Assembly (NCBI RefSeq): GCF_000520995.1
Contig: NZ_JACA01000048.1
Coordinates: 1-64,000, forward strand
Direction of reading: 5' to 3'
Source: Aquimarina macrocephali JAMB N27
Lineage (GTDB): Bacteria > Bacteroidota > Bacteroidia > Flavobacteriales > Flavobacteriaceae
Length of the DNA: 64,000 bases
Positions 1-9,587 of the stretch are shown piece by piece; the first letter of the stretch is position 1; each line of letters opens with the position of its first letter. The position numbers and the translations under genes were made by a program. The notes beneath the pieces are model-generated. The model saw only the letters and a list, made by a program, of their open reading frames with translations. It was not told the DNA's origin and did no database searches.

Positions 1-356
1 ATTCCCCGCATTGATAGGACTCTGATTTATTATAACCGAATACCCTGTTGGAGCAACGGTTTCTTTGGTTTCAGTATCAGTTGCAGCACTTCCTGTATTT
101 CCATTTACATCGGTAAGCGTTACGCTTAATGTAATGGTTCCATCTGCTAGTCCGGTCAAGTCGATTCCTGAAATAGTTGCTCCTGCAGAAGCTACAGTTC
201 CCGATCCGGTCACTGTTCCAGCTCCACCAGAAGTACTAAAGGTATAGTTATATGTAGCGCCAGCTTCAGCAGAAGAAAATGTATAGCTTACTGCATTGTC
301 ATTCCCCGCATTGATAGGACTCTGATTTATTGCGACTGAATATCCCGTTGGAGCAT
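1..356 (-). repeat. Two copies of a 300-bp in-frame repeat edge (Ig-like module)
   Basis: Bases 1-31 and 301-331 are identical, and similarity continues to about 56 and 356. The spacing is exactly 300 bp, so each unit encodes 100 residues of the surface protein. The repeat series continues beyond the left edge, so the number of copies is unknown. Confidence 0.85.
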
Positions 357-1998
357 CCCGATCCACTGTATGTATATCTCCTGTATTAAATGCAGCTGGT
401 CCAGAATTGGCTAAATCATCTGCAATGTTGGTAGATCCATTTAGATCCAGACGAATACCTCCTGTGCCAGTAATTGTATTTATAGTTACGGTAACACTAG
501 TTCCTGATGAAGTATTTACACTGGATATTGTTCCTGAAGCTGTTCCTGAGGTGGTCGTTAGAGAAAAATCGTCTGTAGAAATATTATTAGCATTTTCATC
601 AAATGAGACTGTATATTGTATCGAAGCAGCATTGATAGCTGGAGTACCTACCAAAGAAATACTTGTCACTACGGGAGGATCGGTATCTGGTGCAGGTGCT
701 GAAGCTTCACCGTAAATAGCTGTACCAATACTACTGTTAGATTCATCTTGATAGATATAGATATGTTTTCCATCATCAATTTCTATTACTTCCATAGCCT
801 GATTATCACTATTACCGCTATGAATGGTAGTTTGAGCACTTAATGTGATATCAGTCCCTGTAACCTCTCCTTCTCTTGCATATGTTGGATCAGTACCACT
901 AGCCGGAATATACATTGCAATAAATTTATCAGTAACAGATGGGGCTAGTCGTATTGCATTGACAGCGGTGATTAATTGTTGACGTGTCCCGTATCCTGTT
1001 ATTGTTGTTCCACTAACAGACCCTACCTGTACATAGCCATTTCCATCATCATTATCATCATAAGCCACAACAAATTTGGTCGGTGAAATTGCAACGACAT
1101 CTACTTGTACACAATTAGTTTCAAAAACATTTGCACTACCAAAGGTTATGGTTGTACCTGATACAGATCCTATAACAGCTCCTCCTTCAGCACCAGTGGT
1201 ACTTGTTTGATAAGCGACTACAAAAGTACTGGATGATAATTCATCAAGACCTGTCCAGATTGTTGGGGCTGTTAAAAAAGTTGACGCAGCTCCAAAAGAA
1301 AGTGTTGCCCCGCTAACCGTTATCACCTTTGCCTTTCCGTTATTGCTATCTTCAACATCTCTATAGACCACGATATGATTTGTTGAGGATAAAGCTTCCA
1401 TCTCTATTGCATCAACATCTCCAGATGCAAAATCAAATGAACTGCCAAAAGAAATAGAGCTACCTGATACTGTACCTATTCTCATTTCTCCTACGTCAGA
1501 AGCTCCACGTTCATCTTCAAAGGCAACGATAAACTGTGTGGCACTAATTGCCGAAATAGCAGTGTGTGTTCCTCCTACAGTTGCGGCAAATTGAGTACTA
1601 CTCCCAAAGGTAATAGAATTCCCAGAGAGTGTTCCTACAACCGCTTCTCCCGGAATACCGGCAGCAGAAGATCTGTATGCTACAACAAATTTGGTAGTGC
1701 TTAAAGCTACAATCGAGGGTTCTAGCATTTGATTGCTCCCAGAAAAAGTCACGGCAGTACCCGGAGTTGTTGGCTGCGTAGGAGCAAGTATATCAAACTC
1801 ATTTACAGCTTCTGCAATTTTGTAAGCATCTATAGTCTCACATTCTAACTTTAATTTCGAAAATATACCAGAAACGAAATCTATAATATAAGGATCTCCT
1901 TCTGAAGAGATACATGGTTTTTTGCTATCTATAGAGGACTCCATAGCGATACCAAAAGAGCTAAGGATCATCATAGATAAAAGTGTAATTTTTTTCAT
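1..1998 (-). CDS. Large secreted repeat protein, N-terminal part (runs off the left edge)
   Basis: An uninterrupted minus-strand frame starts at an ATG at 1998-1996 and stays open to base 1, giving 666 codons with the 3' end outside the window. It begins with a signal peptide (MKKITLLSMMILSSFGIA). Residues about 70-420 consist of roughly 55-residue units of the form VSGxxIxFGxx ... lsxTKFVVAYxD, which look like beta-propeller or beta-sheet blades. From about residue 430 there are Ig/cadherin-like modules containing TSISLVGTPAINAASIQYTV, followed by 100-residue units ending PTGYSVxINQSPINAGN. Such proteins in Flavobacteriaceae are usually exported and often end in a type IX secretion C-terminal domain, which cannot be checked here. 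The role is probably adhesin or surface structure (inference). The ligand is unknown. Confidence 0.8.
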   Translation of the reverse strand, partial: MKKITLLSMMILSSFGIAMESSIDSKKPCISSEGDPYIIDFVSGIFSKLKLECETIDAYKIAEAVNEFDILAPTQPTTPGTAVTFSGSNQMLEPSIVALSTTKFVVAYRSSAAGIPGEAVVGTLSGNSITFGSSTQFAATVGGTHTAISAISATQFIVAFEDERGASDVGEMRIGTVSGSSISFGSSFDFASGDVDAIEMEALSSTNHIVVYRDVEDSNNGKAKVITVSGATLSFGAASTFLTAPTIWTGLDELSSSTFVVAYQTSTTGAEGGAVIGSVSGTTITFGSANVFETNCVQVDVVAISPTKFVVAYDDNDDGNGYVQVGSVSGTTITGYGTRQQLITAVNAIRLAPSVTDKFIAMYIPASGTDPTYAREGEVTGTDITLSAQTTIHSGNSDNQAMEVIEIDDGKHIYIYQDESNSSIGTAIYGEASAPAPDTDPPVVTSISLVGTPAINAASIQYTVSFDENANNISTDDFSLTTTSGTASGTISSVNTSSGTSVTVTINTITGTGGIRLDLNGSTNIADDLANSGPAAFNTGDIHTVDRDAPTGYSVAINQSPINAGNDNAVSYTFSSAEAGATYNYTFSTSGGAGTVTGSGTVASAGATISGIDLTGLADGTITLSVTLTDVNGNTGSAATDTETKETVAPTGYSVIINQSPINAGN

Positions 1999-2103
1999 TG
2001 GATAAAGGTTTTAAGAGGTGTATTCAAATTTTCCTTTTTTTTGCTAAGTGTTTTTTGATTTATTTTAAATTCAGTATGGTGTGTAATTAAAAAGAATGAA
2101 GTT

Positions 2104-3267
2104 TTATATACATAAATATGGATTCACCCAACCAGAATCCAGTTCTCCTACGATATGATTGGTAATAGGATTATTTACATTCATTTTTTTACCAATATCT
2201 ATGATCGTATTATAGATTCCAGAAGTATTGGTTTTTACTTTCACAATATCAATATCAGGAGTTATAAAGCCTTCTTTAGAACAGAAATTCTTAATACCTC
2301 GTGGACTTTCAATGCTCATTTTTTGCAGTTTTTCTTTTACAACATCCCACTGCCTTTTTTTAAGAGGCCGTAATAGTTCTTTAAACAAAAGCCCGGTTTC
2401 GTATCCTTGTAAAGCATAAAGATTAGGAGGTTGCCCAGTGTTTTGTTTAAATTTTTTTACGAATTGTTTATTAATTTTATCTTCTGCGTTTGGGTTCCAT
2501 AACATGGCTCCATATAGATTTAGTTCGAGGTGTTTTACATCATCTAACATATCTAGGTATAACATGTTTTCTGCTACTAATAAAGGAATGTCTTTTGTCC
2601 ATGGTTTTGATTTCCAAATGTTTAAAAATTCATTTCCTTGTGGTCCGACAAACAAAGCATGTACATATGCGGGAGCTTCTTTTCTTATTTTATCAAAGAT
2701 CAATTCAATATTAAGGTGATGTGGGTTATTTGTATTGTATGGAATAACGGATTGTAAAACCGTATTGCCTCCCGCAGCACTAATACCAGCTTGAAAAGAG
2801 GTGTGTAAGTGATATCCAGAATTGTATATAGGTGTAATAATCAACCCTGGTTGTTGATATTCTTTTTGTGCCCAATACCCTAATGCATATTGACTTTGAT
2901 ATAGCTGATGAGAATTAAAAAATACATTTGGGCTGTGGTAATCAAAACTTGGTAACATTTCTCCCATATCAAAAAAGAACCCCAAGACATCTTTTCTGTT
3001 ATCGATAAGTTGAACCAAATTAGGAAGAGAGCGGTAACTAATCATTCCTGAAACCATGTCAACATTACTAAAATTGAGTAATTTCTTTGTGGCTTCAATA
3101 ACTGAGGATATTCCTCCTGAACCTGCAAATTCTGGAATGAGCTCGATATCTGATCTTCTTCCTGGTTTCTGACCCAGACCAAGATAAAAACCAGTGGCAA
3201 GGTGTGGGAAAAAATTAGGATAAATGCTTGAATATGGTGTTAAAAAACCAATTTTGATTGGAGTCAT
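2104..3267 (-). CDS. Periplasmic-binding-protein fold (Leu/Ile/Val-binding-like) protein without signal peptide
   Basis: 387 residues. The start MTPIKIGFLTPYSSIYPN resembles the first strand of type I periplasmic-binding (branched-chain amino acid receptor, ABC substrate-binding) proteins. Family-like pieces follow: a VDMVSGMISYRSL segment, ALFVGPQGNEFL in the second lobe, and LYALQGYETGLLFKELL near residue 310. The usual N-terminal export signal is missing: the first strand begins at residue 4 with no hydrophobic leader. No ABC permease or ATPase lies nearby. The next upstream gene in the same direction encodes a tail-collar protein, 83 bp away with a strong hairpin between. The fold is well supported. 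The function is unknown; a cytoplasmic or non-classically exported ligand-binding role is an inference. Confidence 0.7.
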   Translation of the reverse strand: MTPIKIGFLTPYSSIYPNFFPHLATGFYLGLGQKPGRRSDIELIPEFAGSGGISSVIEATKKLLNFSNVDMVSGMISYRSLPNLVQLIDNRKDVLGFFFDMGEMLPSFDYHSPNVFFNSHQLYQSQYALGYWAQKEYQQPGLIITPIYNSGYHLHTSFQAGISAAGGNTVLQSVIPYNTNNPHHLNIELIFDKIRKEAPAYVHALFVGPQGNEFLNIWKSKPWTKDIPLLVAENMLYLDMLDDVKHLELNLYGAMLWNPNAEDKINKQFVKKFKQNTGQPPNLYALQGYETGLLFKELLRPLKKRQWDVVKEKLQKMSIESPRGIKNFCSKEGFITPDIDIVKVKTNTSGIYNTIIDIGKKMNVNNPITNHIVGELDSGWVNPYLCI

Positions 3268-3283
3268 AATTTTTGAAGATGGA

Positions 3284-3318
3284 GTATGTTGTCTGAATTA
3301 CTCTTTCAGACAACATAC
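3284..3318 (-). promoter_or_regulatory. 14-bp perfect hairpin between collar and binding-protein genes
   Basis: GTATGTTGTCTGAA (3284-3297) pairs with TTCAGACAACATAC (3305-3318) around a 7-nt loop. It lies 33 bp after the collar-gene stop and 17 bp before the start of the next gene. No T-run follows on the minus strand, so it may be an mRNA stability or attenuation element rather than a plain terminator. Confidence 0.5.
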
Positions 3319-3350
3319 TTAGTTTATATATATCTTATAGGTATTAATAT

Positions 3351-3944
3351 TTAGTTTCTAGATGGGAAAAGACCTTGTATGCAAATGCAAGGATTCAATG
3401 TCAAGAAAGGCATTCTGTTTTCATGAAATTGGCTTCCTCCTGTCATACCAGTACTCATGGATCCTGAAATTGCTGCACTTGCTCCAGCTAAACTTACATC
3501 GGGAGTTGATGAATTAAAACCCATTACTTCGGCTAGATTATTACTATCATATGGAGCTGCTAATGATGAACCATTACCAGGCGTATGTATATCTGCCTGA
3601 CCACTATTAGCTTTTATATCTACTACTATGTTTAGTTCTGAGGCGGTAACTGAATGATTGTGTGAAGGTATTTGTAGTATGTTTAAAGTAACAACTTCTG
3701 CGCCTCCTTTTGCTCCTAAACGATAATCAGACAAGCCAGGCCCGTTACCAAAACCAATAGGAGCTCTTCCTCTTAAATCTGGTAAACCAAAAGTTGTACG
3801 ACCATCCCCACCAAAAGTGGTTCCTAATAGTGAAAATAGTGCTGTATTGCTAGATATAGCTAATAAAGTACCAGAACAAAATGCCCAAGTTCTGGGGGCA
3901 AAACTGCAAGCCCAGTACACAATCTGCGAAAGATAAAATTCCAT
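3351..3944 (-). CDS. Phage tail collar domain protein (microcystin-dependent protein-like)
   Basis: 197 residues. The N-terminal half matches the tail-collar (MdpB/Collar) pattern: YLSQIVYWACSFAPRTWAFC, then SNTALFSLLGTTFGGDGRTTFGLPDLRGRAPIG (written here as family landmarks at residues 5-75), followed by LQIPSHNH. The C-terminal half is Gly/Ser/Ala-rich and ends GLFPSRN. Tail-collar proteins form trimeric fibre tips in phages. Many Bacteroidota carry free-standing copies of unknown function, often near large surface proteins, as here. There is no other phage gene nearby, so this is not evidence for a prophage. It has no signal peptide. Confidence 0.85.
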   Translation of the reverse strand: MEFYLSQIVYWACSFAPRTWAFCSGTLLAISSNTALFSLLGTTFGGDGRTTFGLPDLRGRAPIGFGNGPGLSDYRLGAKGGAEVVTLNILQIPSHNHSVTASELNIVVDIKANSGQADIHTPGNGSSLAAPYDSNNLAEVMGFNSSTPDVSLAGASAAISGSMSTGMTGGSQFHENRMPFLTLNPCICIQGLFPSRN

Positions 3945-4416
3945 AATTTTAATTTTTTAAGTTAAAGATTCATTAAAATATAATACGACAGCCTTGTTTT
4001 TGGTCTTCTGCCTTCTCAAAGAAAACAGAAAGTTAAAAACTAGTCAATACGTATAACTACTTGATTTTGACAAATGTATTAGCTTGAAACAGCTCGAAAA
4101 TGATTGCCTGAAATTTGCAATAATAGGGGTGGCTCAAAACATTCTTAGATATAGATCTTTTTGCTATAAAGTTTGTTTAGGGGTAATTAGGTAATTAGTG
4201 AGCGTATTTACAATTTAGAATATCAAAGTATAAGTTTTGTATACTAAGATGTTGGATGTAATAACTACTGAAGGAAACATTTGTATAATGGCAGAATCCG
4301 TACCATTGATTAGAAAATCAATTATAACTTAAATTTAGTTAAAAAATAATAACAAATCTTAATTTTAAACTGTTTTTTTTAATCTATACGCTATATACAC
4401 TATTGGATAATTATAC
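3945..4416. other. Intergenic region, 472 bp, no gene seen
   Basis: It is AT-rich with stop codons in all frames. It presumably contains the minus-strand promoter for the collar gene and the 3' end of the protease transcript. I see no strong hairpin, repeat or tRNA. Confidence 0.5.
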
Positions 4417-4854
4417 TTATTTCAAATACAGACATTTTTTTTCGTAGTCAATAATTGCTTTTCCTCTTTTAAGGATATCAGCTCCAATAATACCGTCTAC
4501 AGGCTCTGCATGATGAGCTATTAATGCTGCATTTACATGATTAAGATCAAATAAAACAAGAGATATTCTTTTTCTCGACCAGCTTCCAATTTGTATAGCG
4601 TTTTTTTGAGAAAGTTGTGTTAGCATATCAGTAGCACCTGCTCCAGCAGCTTTTACATCGCTATCCTGGGCAAAAAGAGAAAACTTATCTACAGCTTCAA
4701 ACCCAACACAAGAATTAGAAGCACCAGTATCAACAATAAAATTACCTTCTACACCATTTAATACTGCTTTAACTTCAAAATGATTTGTCTTTGTAAAAAC
4801 TAATTTGATTCTGTGATATTCTTTTTGGTTTAAAAATTTTCGAAGTGTACTCAT
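4417..4854 (-). CDS. Retropepsin-like aspartyl protease
   Basis: 145 residues, one lobe of the retroviral-type aspartyl protease fold. The catalytic motif is VDTGAS with Asp42, preceded by the strand NGVEGNFI. The second family motif, GIIGADIL (residues about 118-125), forms the psi-loop partner. Such single-lobe enzymes act as homodimers. There is no signal peptide or membrane helix, although cells often export or anchor these proteins. Its ATG overlaps the TGA of the upstream CHAT gene (ATGA), so the two are translationally coupled and are probably partners in one proteolytic process. Substrate unknown. Confidence 0.85.
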   Translation of the reverse strand: MSTLRKFLNQKEYHRIKLVFTKTNHFEVKAVLNGVEGNFIVDTGASNSCVGFEAVDKFSLFAQDSDVKAAGAGATDMLTQLSQKNAIQIGSWSRKRISLVLFDLNHVNAALIAHHAEPVDGIIGADILKRGKAIIDYEKKCLYLK

Positions 4855-7463
4855 GCTTTATTTTGAAGAAACTTGGGTAAAAGTAGTATAATTAAAATAA
4901 ATAAAACAATACTTATTCTATACCAAAGGTAGTTTAGAGAATAAGACTGTTCAACCTCGCCATAATATACAAATGCAGCCCAATAATAAGGTGATTTTTG
5001 AACATTAGAAATACCTTCCGTATCCAAATAGTCTAGCTTGGCATGATGTATCGCTTTTGCTTTAGGAATAGAATGATTAAGGTTTTTGTAAAAGTTTTTC
5101 ATTACTGTAGCAGTAGTTTTGTCATTTACTTTCCATAGTGAAAAGAGTATATTTTCTACTCCTGCATAATGAAAACCTCTGCCAATACTAATAGGGCCTT
5201 CTCCTTTTGCTAATCTGCCAACACCGGTTTCGCAGGCACTTAGAACTACCAGGTTAGCATTAAGTTGTGTTCCATATAGTTGATTAACCAGAATGTTCTG
5301 ATCTCTAAATTGTATAGAGGCTGGTCTGGAAAAATTTCCAGACTCGGCATGCGTAGACAAATGAATAATATCATGTTCTTTTGCCAGTTTAATAAACCTT
5401 AGATAAGTTGCTTGTTCTTTTTCTATAAAATCACCACTAAAGTATTGCTGTATAGATTTGCTTTCGTTTTTTGAAAATGAGAGCTCTGTTTCGGTATTTT
5501 CAAAAACAGGGAATACACCCAGAACTGTTTTTCCCTGAAGATTTTTAGGATTAGATCTTAAATATTTACTAGCCGAAATCTCATAACTTATTTCGGTGGA
5601 TCTTAATAAGAAAGACATTTTGCTAAAATTCATAGAGGTAGTGTCTTTTAGTAATAAGGTTTCAAAAGGAATAAAAGAGAGAAGACCATCGGGAATGATT
5701 AATAACCTTTTAGGTTGCTTGGGAATTTTTAATACGTTAAAAAGCTCGGCAGCACTTTTTGTGAATTCGTTTATATCACGGGTAATCACTGAAGCATTGT
5801 CGAAATAATGAATGTACTTTTTGACGATGCTTTTTAAATAAACAGGATTTTCTATTTTTTTGATCTCAAAAGAATCTTGGGTGATTACAAATTGATATAC
5901 GTTTCGATTTCCGTAAAAATATTCAATCAAAGTAGTATGATCTTTTTTTAATTTTTTCTGAAGAGAAGGGATAGAAATGCTTTTTTGATACTGAAGTAAT
6001 TTGGGATATGTGTACTGAAGTTTTTTGAGAACCTTTTTAAGAGCAATAGATGTAGTGTCATGGGCAGTAGTCCATTTTTGAATTTGAGCAATACTGGCAT
6101 CTTCCCCTTTTAGCTTTTCTTTTAAAATTAGAGTTTCATACGATATTAATTCAGTATTAAGTCGGTTTTTATTTGAGACTACAGAATCGCTTTTGTATTG
6201 AGATAGTATTTTTTTTGATATTAAAGCTTGGTTTACAAAAGGAGCTTTAGAATGCTCGGCTGCCCGAAATGCCTGGATACTATATTTTTCCTCTTTTTTG
6301 GATTTGTAAATGGTAAAAAGAATATCAATATAGGTCTCTGTTCTGTTTCTGTTTTGACCATGTTGAATGATCCTAGTGTCCTGAAGCGGGTATAAAACAT
6401 TTAGTTTAGAGTTTACTTCAAAGGCTAAATCAAAGGCGGTTATAGCTAGAAGAGGCTTCTTTGTTTGTTGATAAATATAGGCTTGAATGTCTAAAGCCTT
6501 TAGCAGAAGCCTATCTGCAATAAGGTGTTCTTTAGATGGTAAATCAGTATTTGCTGAATATCCCGGTAGGAGAGAGGCATATATTTCTTTCAGGTTTTTT
6601 TGAATTTCTCCAAATTCTGATTTGGATAATAAAATATCGATATATGCCAATTGCCATTTAACAGTAGTTCTGGCCGATGTGCTTTTGTTTTTGAGTAATT
6701 GAGACTTGGCCTGTACAATATAATCCTTAGCATTTTTAAAATCTTTTTTCTCTAAAGCAGCGGCTGCAAGAATCTGATAAGCGTTTATTTGATTTGCATC
6801 TATGGCGATTACTTTATCTGCAAAAGTTTTTGCTTTGTTATAGTCACCAGAATCCAGATAATTTGTGGCTGTGTTTGTTAGTAAATTGATGTTTTTTGGG
6901 TCAATATCTAAACCTTGTTTAAGTATTTCGAGAGCTTTTGGATAATTTCCTTGATTATGATATACGATAGAAAGATTAGTTATCCCCGAAATAATTTTTG
7001 AAGTATTCTCAGATTGTTCAGCTAAATATAAATAGTTTTTTATTGTGGTCTCAGCTTTTGGTAAATCCCCAACTTCTGTATAGATGTTACCAAGTGGTTG
7101 TAGGCAATTTTCGATTATATCATAATCGATCAGTCCTTTTTCATAATATGTTTTCCAGGCAGTTTCATAATGTAAAATGGCCGTTGGTTTATGGTTAAAT
7201 TGATTGTGATAATACCCCAGATTACAATTTACGATTACCCAAGCTAATTGATCTGCTTTTGTATGAAGCTGATTTTTTTTTGAAGCAATAATTTTGCTTA
7301 ACCTTAGCGCTTCAGAATTCGAAGGTTTTTGTATAAAGTGATCTAATTGATCATATAAAAACGCTGAGGTTTTTGTTTTTTGTTGTGCCTGTATTATTGG
7401 ATTACCCAACCATAGGGACAGAGCAGAGATGCATAGAAATGTTCTAAAACTTCCAAATTCCAT
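4851..7463 (-). CDS. TPR-CHAT protein: periplasmic caspase-fold protease, C-terminally membrane-anchored
   Basis: 870 residues from the ATG at 7463. A further in-frame ATG at 7505 would add 14 residues ahead of an otherwise good signal peptide (SFRTFLCISALSLWLGNPIIQA), so 7463 is preferred. After the signal peptide come about ten TPR-like helical hairpins (residues about 40-370), a helical linker, then a CHAT domain. The caspase-type dyad is visible: His705 in LSTHAES and Cys744 in VVLSACETGVG, followed by GFHYAGVENILFSLWKVND. A single helix (WYRISIVLFILIILLL) near the C-terminus anchors it. The gene overlaps the upstream PKD gene by 20 bp and the retropepsin gene by 4 bp. CHAT proteins are cysteine proteases such as separase relatives and CRISPR-associated TPR-CHAT. 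The substrate here is unknown. Confidence 0.88.
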   Translation of the reverse strand: MEFGSFRTFLCISALSLWLGNPIIQAQQKTKTSAFLYDQLDHFIQKPSNSEALRLSKIIASKKNQLHTKADQLAWVIVNCNLGYYHNQFNHKPTAILHYETAWKTYYEKGLIDYDIIENCLQPLGNIYTEVGDLPKAETTIKNYLYLAEQSENTSKIISGITNLSIVYHNQGNYPKALEILKQGLDIDPKNINLLTNTATNYLDSGDYNKAKTFADKVIAIDANQINAYQILAAAALEKKDFKNAKDYIVQAKSQLLKNKSTSARTTVKWQLAYIDILLSKSEFGEIQKNLKEIYASLLPGYSANTDLPSKEHLIADRLLLKALDIQAYIYQQTKKPLLAITAFDLAFEVNSKLNVLYPLQDTRIIQHGQNRNRTETYIDILFTIYKSKKEEKYSIQAFRAAEHSKAPFVNQALISKKILSQYKSDSVVSNKNRLNTELISYETLILKEKLKGEDASIAQIQKWTTAHDTTSIALKKVLKKLQYTYPKLLQYQKSISIPSLQKKLKKDHTTLIEYFYGNRNVYQFVITQDSFEIKKIENPVYLKSIVKKYIHYFDNASVITRDINEFTKSAAELFNVLKIPKQPKRLLIIPDGLLSFIPFETLLLKDTTSMNFSKMSFLLRSTEISYEISASKYLRSNPKNLQGKTVLGVFPVFENTETELSFSKNESKSIQQYFSGDFIEKEQATYLRFIKLAKEHDIIHLSTHAESGNFSRPASIQFRDQNILVNQLYGTQLNANLVVLSACETGVGRLAKGEGPISIGRGFHYAGVENILFSLWKVNDKTTATVMKNFYKNLNHSIPKAKAIHHAKLDYLDTEGISNVQKSPYYWAAFVYYGEVEQSYSLNYLWYRISIVLFILIILLLPKFLQNKA

Positions 7464-9438
7464 AGAATTGAATTTGAGAGTTTGGACTATCAAAATTATG
7501 AACATATCTAATTCCCAAGCTTGGTCCTATTCTTACAGCCCCCAAATTAATTCCAACAAAAACACCGGTCTGTATATTTGTAAAGTCATCTTTTATTTCT
7601 TGTGTTTCTGCAACATCAAGATCAGGGTTTCGAATAATTTCTGGGGGAGTTGGGCCATTATTTCTAATAATCGTAAAACCTTCTCCTGTGGTTTCCTGAT
7701 CATTTTTGCTGGTAATATCCATTTTTAATTGAATACCCGCTCCCATGGCAAAAAAGTTGTTGAAATTATAGCGAAATGATCCGGGAACAGCATAAATAGA
7801 AATGTTATTAAATGTATTGGCTTCAGAGAACTGAATTAAGCTCTCGGTACCATTTGCATCTATAGATGTAGTTTCGAAGTTTCGTAGTTCATCATAAGAA
7901 GATGCAGATGCCATTATCTCGGCTTGATAATACCCTCTGTAAGATTTAAAAGGAGATAATGTTGCTCCTACAAAGTATTCTTTTTGGTTATTGAGTTCGG
8001 GAACCACAATATATCCTGCTTTTGCACCAATAGAAATACCAGGCATAAATCGGGTAGTTGCATAGTTGGTGATGATAGGTTCGTTTTTATCAAAATATAT
8101 TGCAGTACGGCTTTTGGTCTTTTTTTTATGAAAGTCTTTGCCAAATTTCATAGAATACTTTACAAATCCTTTGGTCGAATCTATTTCGGTTACATTCTTT
8201 TGTTGGCTTCCGGGGAGATAAATTCGGTTAAACTGAAAAATGATCTTGTCTTTTTTCAAAATAGTATCAAGGCAACTATAATTAACTTCTCTTTCTTTAG
8301 GGCAAATAGGGCATTCGGGATACATACCGTCAATTCGTAATGTGGATTTGTCAAACATTTCTGGAGTGTCTACTGCTAGTTTTATAGTGTTGGCAGGGCC
8401 TTCTCCATTATTTTGAAAACGTACTTTAAATTTGAGACGTTTAAATCGTACTAACCGGTAGTTCATTAGCCAACCATTAGAAGACATTTTATTTGGATCA
8501 TGAGAAGTAACAATTTCCATTTCTGTATCCTTCACGGTATGGTTGTCAAAATTTTCATCAGGTACATAGATACTTCTTAGTGTAACAATGGCACTGGTAT
8601 CTTTGATCATTTCAGGTGTTGTTTTTAAGGTTCTGAAAATGTTTCGTTCTTCACCAGGTTGCATATCATTAAATGCTATAACTTGATAATTGCGATATAA
8701 TGATTTGGATTCTTCTAGAGTAAGTGGAAGGTTTTTTCTTTTGGTAGTGTCCTGAACAAATAATGTTCTATTTTGTAGAATGGTATGAGTTGAAGAGGCT
8801 AATAAAGTATGGTTATCGTTTTGAGAGAGCGTTTCAGAAATAATGGGTAGCGGAATAATCTTTTCCCCATGGTGCAATCGGGTGTCTTCTAGAATAAAGT
8901 TATCATTTTTGAATTGATTATCATTATAAAATAAGTATAATTTACCACTAGAAACATAGTTGTTGGTATTCTTATAACCTGTTATAAATACCATTTCCTG
9001 ATCGGGGATAGGTTCACGGTTTCGTTTTAGAATTAAATCATGATCTTCAATAAAAGGAGAATTAGAGTCTACAGAAGCCTCGTCGGATGCATCACTTACG
9101 GTTATTGATTTGGGTCTACTTGCTGGTGGTTTCCCGTTATCATAATTATTAGTAGCCCAAAGTTTGGCTTCGTATGTTCCTGGAGATTTATACCGATGAG
9201 CAGGTTTTTCTTTAAAGCTATAATTACCATCACCAAATTCCCAATAGTAGGTGTAAAAAGCTTTTGGAGCACCGGCAATTTGATTTAGAGGAGGCATCTC
9301 TGCTCCGTAGATTACTTGGTTCCCATTAATTTCATAGGATATAGGTGCAATTCTTGGTATGGTATCATTTGTAAGTATTTGTCCAAAACACAGAAATGGA
9401 AATAATACTGTACAGTATAAGATGATGTAGCCCCTCAT
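7444..9438 (-). CDS. PKD-domain outer-membrane protein
   Basis: 664 residues with signal peptide MRGYIILYCTVLFPFLCFG. Residues about 40-115 form a PKD domain (YYWEFGDGNYSFKEKPAHRY, KSPGTYEAKLWATNN). The middle (about 300-440) resembles a DUF11-type Ig-like domain (KFKVRFQNNGEGPANTIKLA). It contains a cluster of four cysteines (PECPICPKEREVNYSC) that could be disulphide-bonded or metal-binding. The C-terminal third is beta-rich with alternating hydrophobic strands and ends in an aromatic residue (FYGIWKF), typical of an outer-membrane barrel. It overlaps the CHAT gene by 20 bp. A role as surface sensor or scaffold for the proteases is an inference. Confidence 0.75.
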   Translation of the reverse strand: MRGYIILYCTVLFPFLCFGQILTNDTIPRIAPISYEINGNQVIYGAEMPPLNQIAGAPKAFYTYYWEFGDGNYSFKEKPAHRYKSPGTYEAKLWATNNYDNGKPPASRPKSITVSDASDEASVDSNSPFIEDHDLILKRNREPIPDQEMVFITGYKNTNNYVSSGKLYLFYNDNQFKNDNFILEDTRLHHGEKIIPLPIISETLSQNDNHTLLASSTHTILQNRTLFVQDTTKRKNLPLTLEESKSLYRNYQVIAFNDMQPGEERNIFRTLKTTPEMIKDTSAIVTLRSIYVPDENFDNHTVKDTEMEIVTSHDPNKMSSNGWLMNYRLVRFKRLKFKVRFQNNGEGPANTIKLAVDTPEMFDKSTLRIDGMYPECPICPKEREVNYSCLDTILKKDKIIFQFNRIYLPGSQQKNVTEIDSTKGFVKYSMKFGKDFHKKKTKSRTAIYFDKNEPIITNYATTRFMPGISIGAKAGYIVVPELNNQKEYFVGATLSPFKSYRGYYQAEIMASASSYDELRNFETTSIDANGTESLIQFSEANTFNNISIYAVPGSFRYNFNNFFAMGAGIQLKMDITSKNDQETTGEGFTIIRNNGPTPPEIIRNPDLDVAETQEIKDDFTNIQTGVFVGINLGAVRIGPSLGIRYVHNFDSPNSQIQFYGIWKF

Positions 9439-9498
9439 GATTTGTTGTTAGTAGTTACTAAAGATAAGTAAAAAGTTAAATTAGAAATATTGATAAAA

Positions 9499-9527
9499 AT
9501 ATTCCGGGAGATTACCTCCCGGAATAT
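9499..9527 (-). terminator. Intrinsic terminator after the lipoprotein gene
   Basis: A perfect 12-bp stem (ATATTCCGGGAG / CTCCCGGAATAT) with a 5-nt loop, followed on the minus strand by TTTTA. It separates the 9588-10625 lipoprotein gene from the PKD-CHAT-retropepsin genes, although some read-through is possible. Confidence 0.8.
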
Positions 9528-9587
9528 ATACTGGAATTTGCCGTAACCCCCGCTAACTAATTTACATATTCCAGTATGATTTTTGAT

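Noticed and set aside
3351-3944. Prophage, because of a tail-collar gene
   Set aside because: No other phage gene, integrase or attachment site is near. Free-standing collar proteins are common in Bacteroidota.
4851-7463. CRISPR-associated TPR-CHAT (type III-E) protein
   Set aside because: There are no cas genes or arrays nearby and the protein has a signal peptide and membrane anchor, so it is not a cytoplasmic CRISPR effector.
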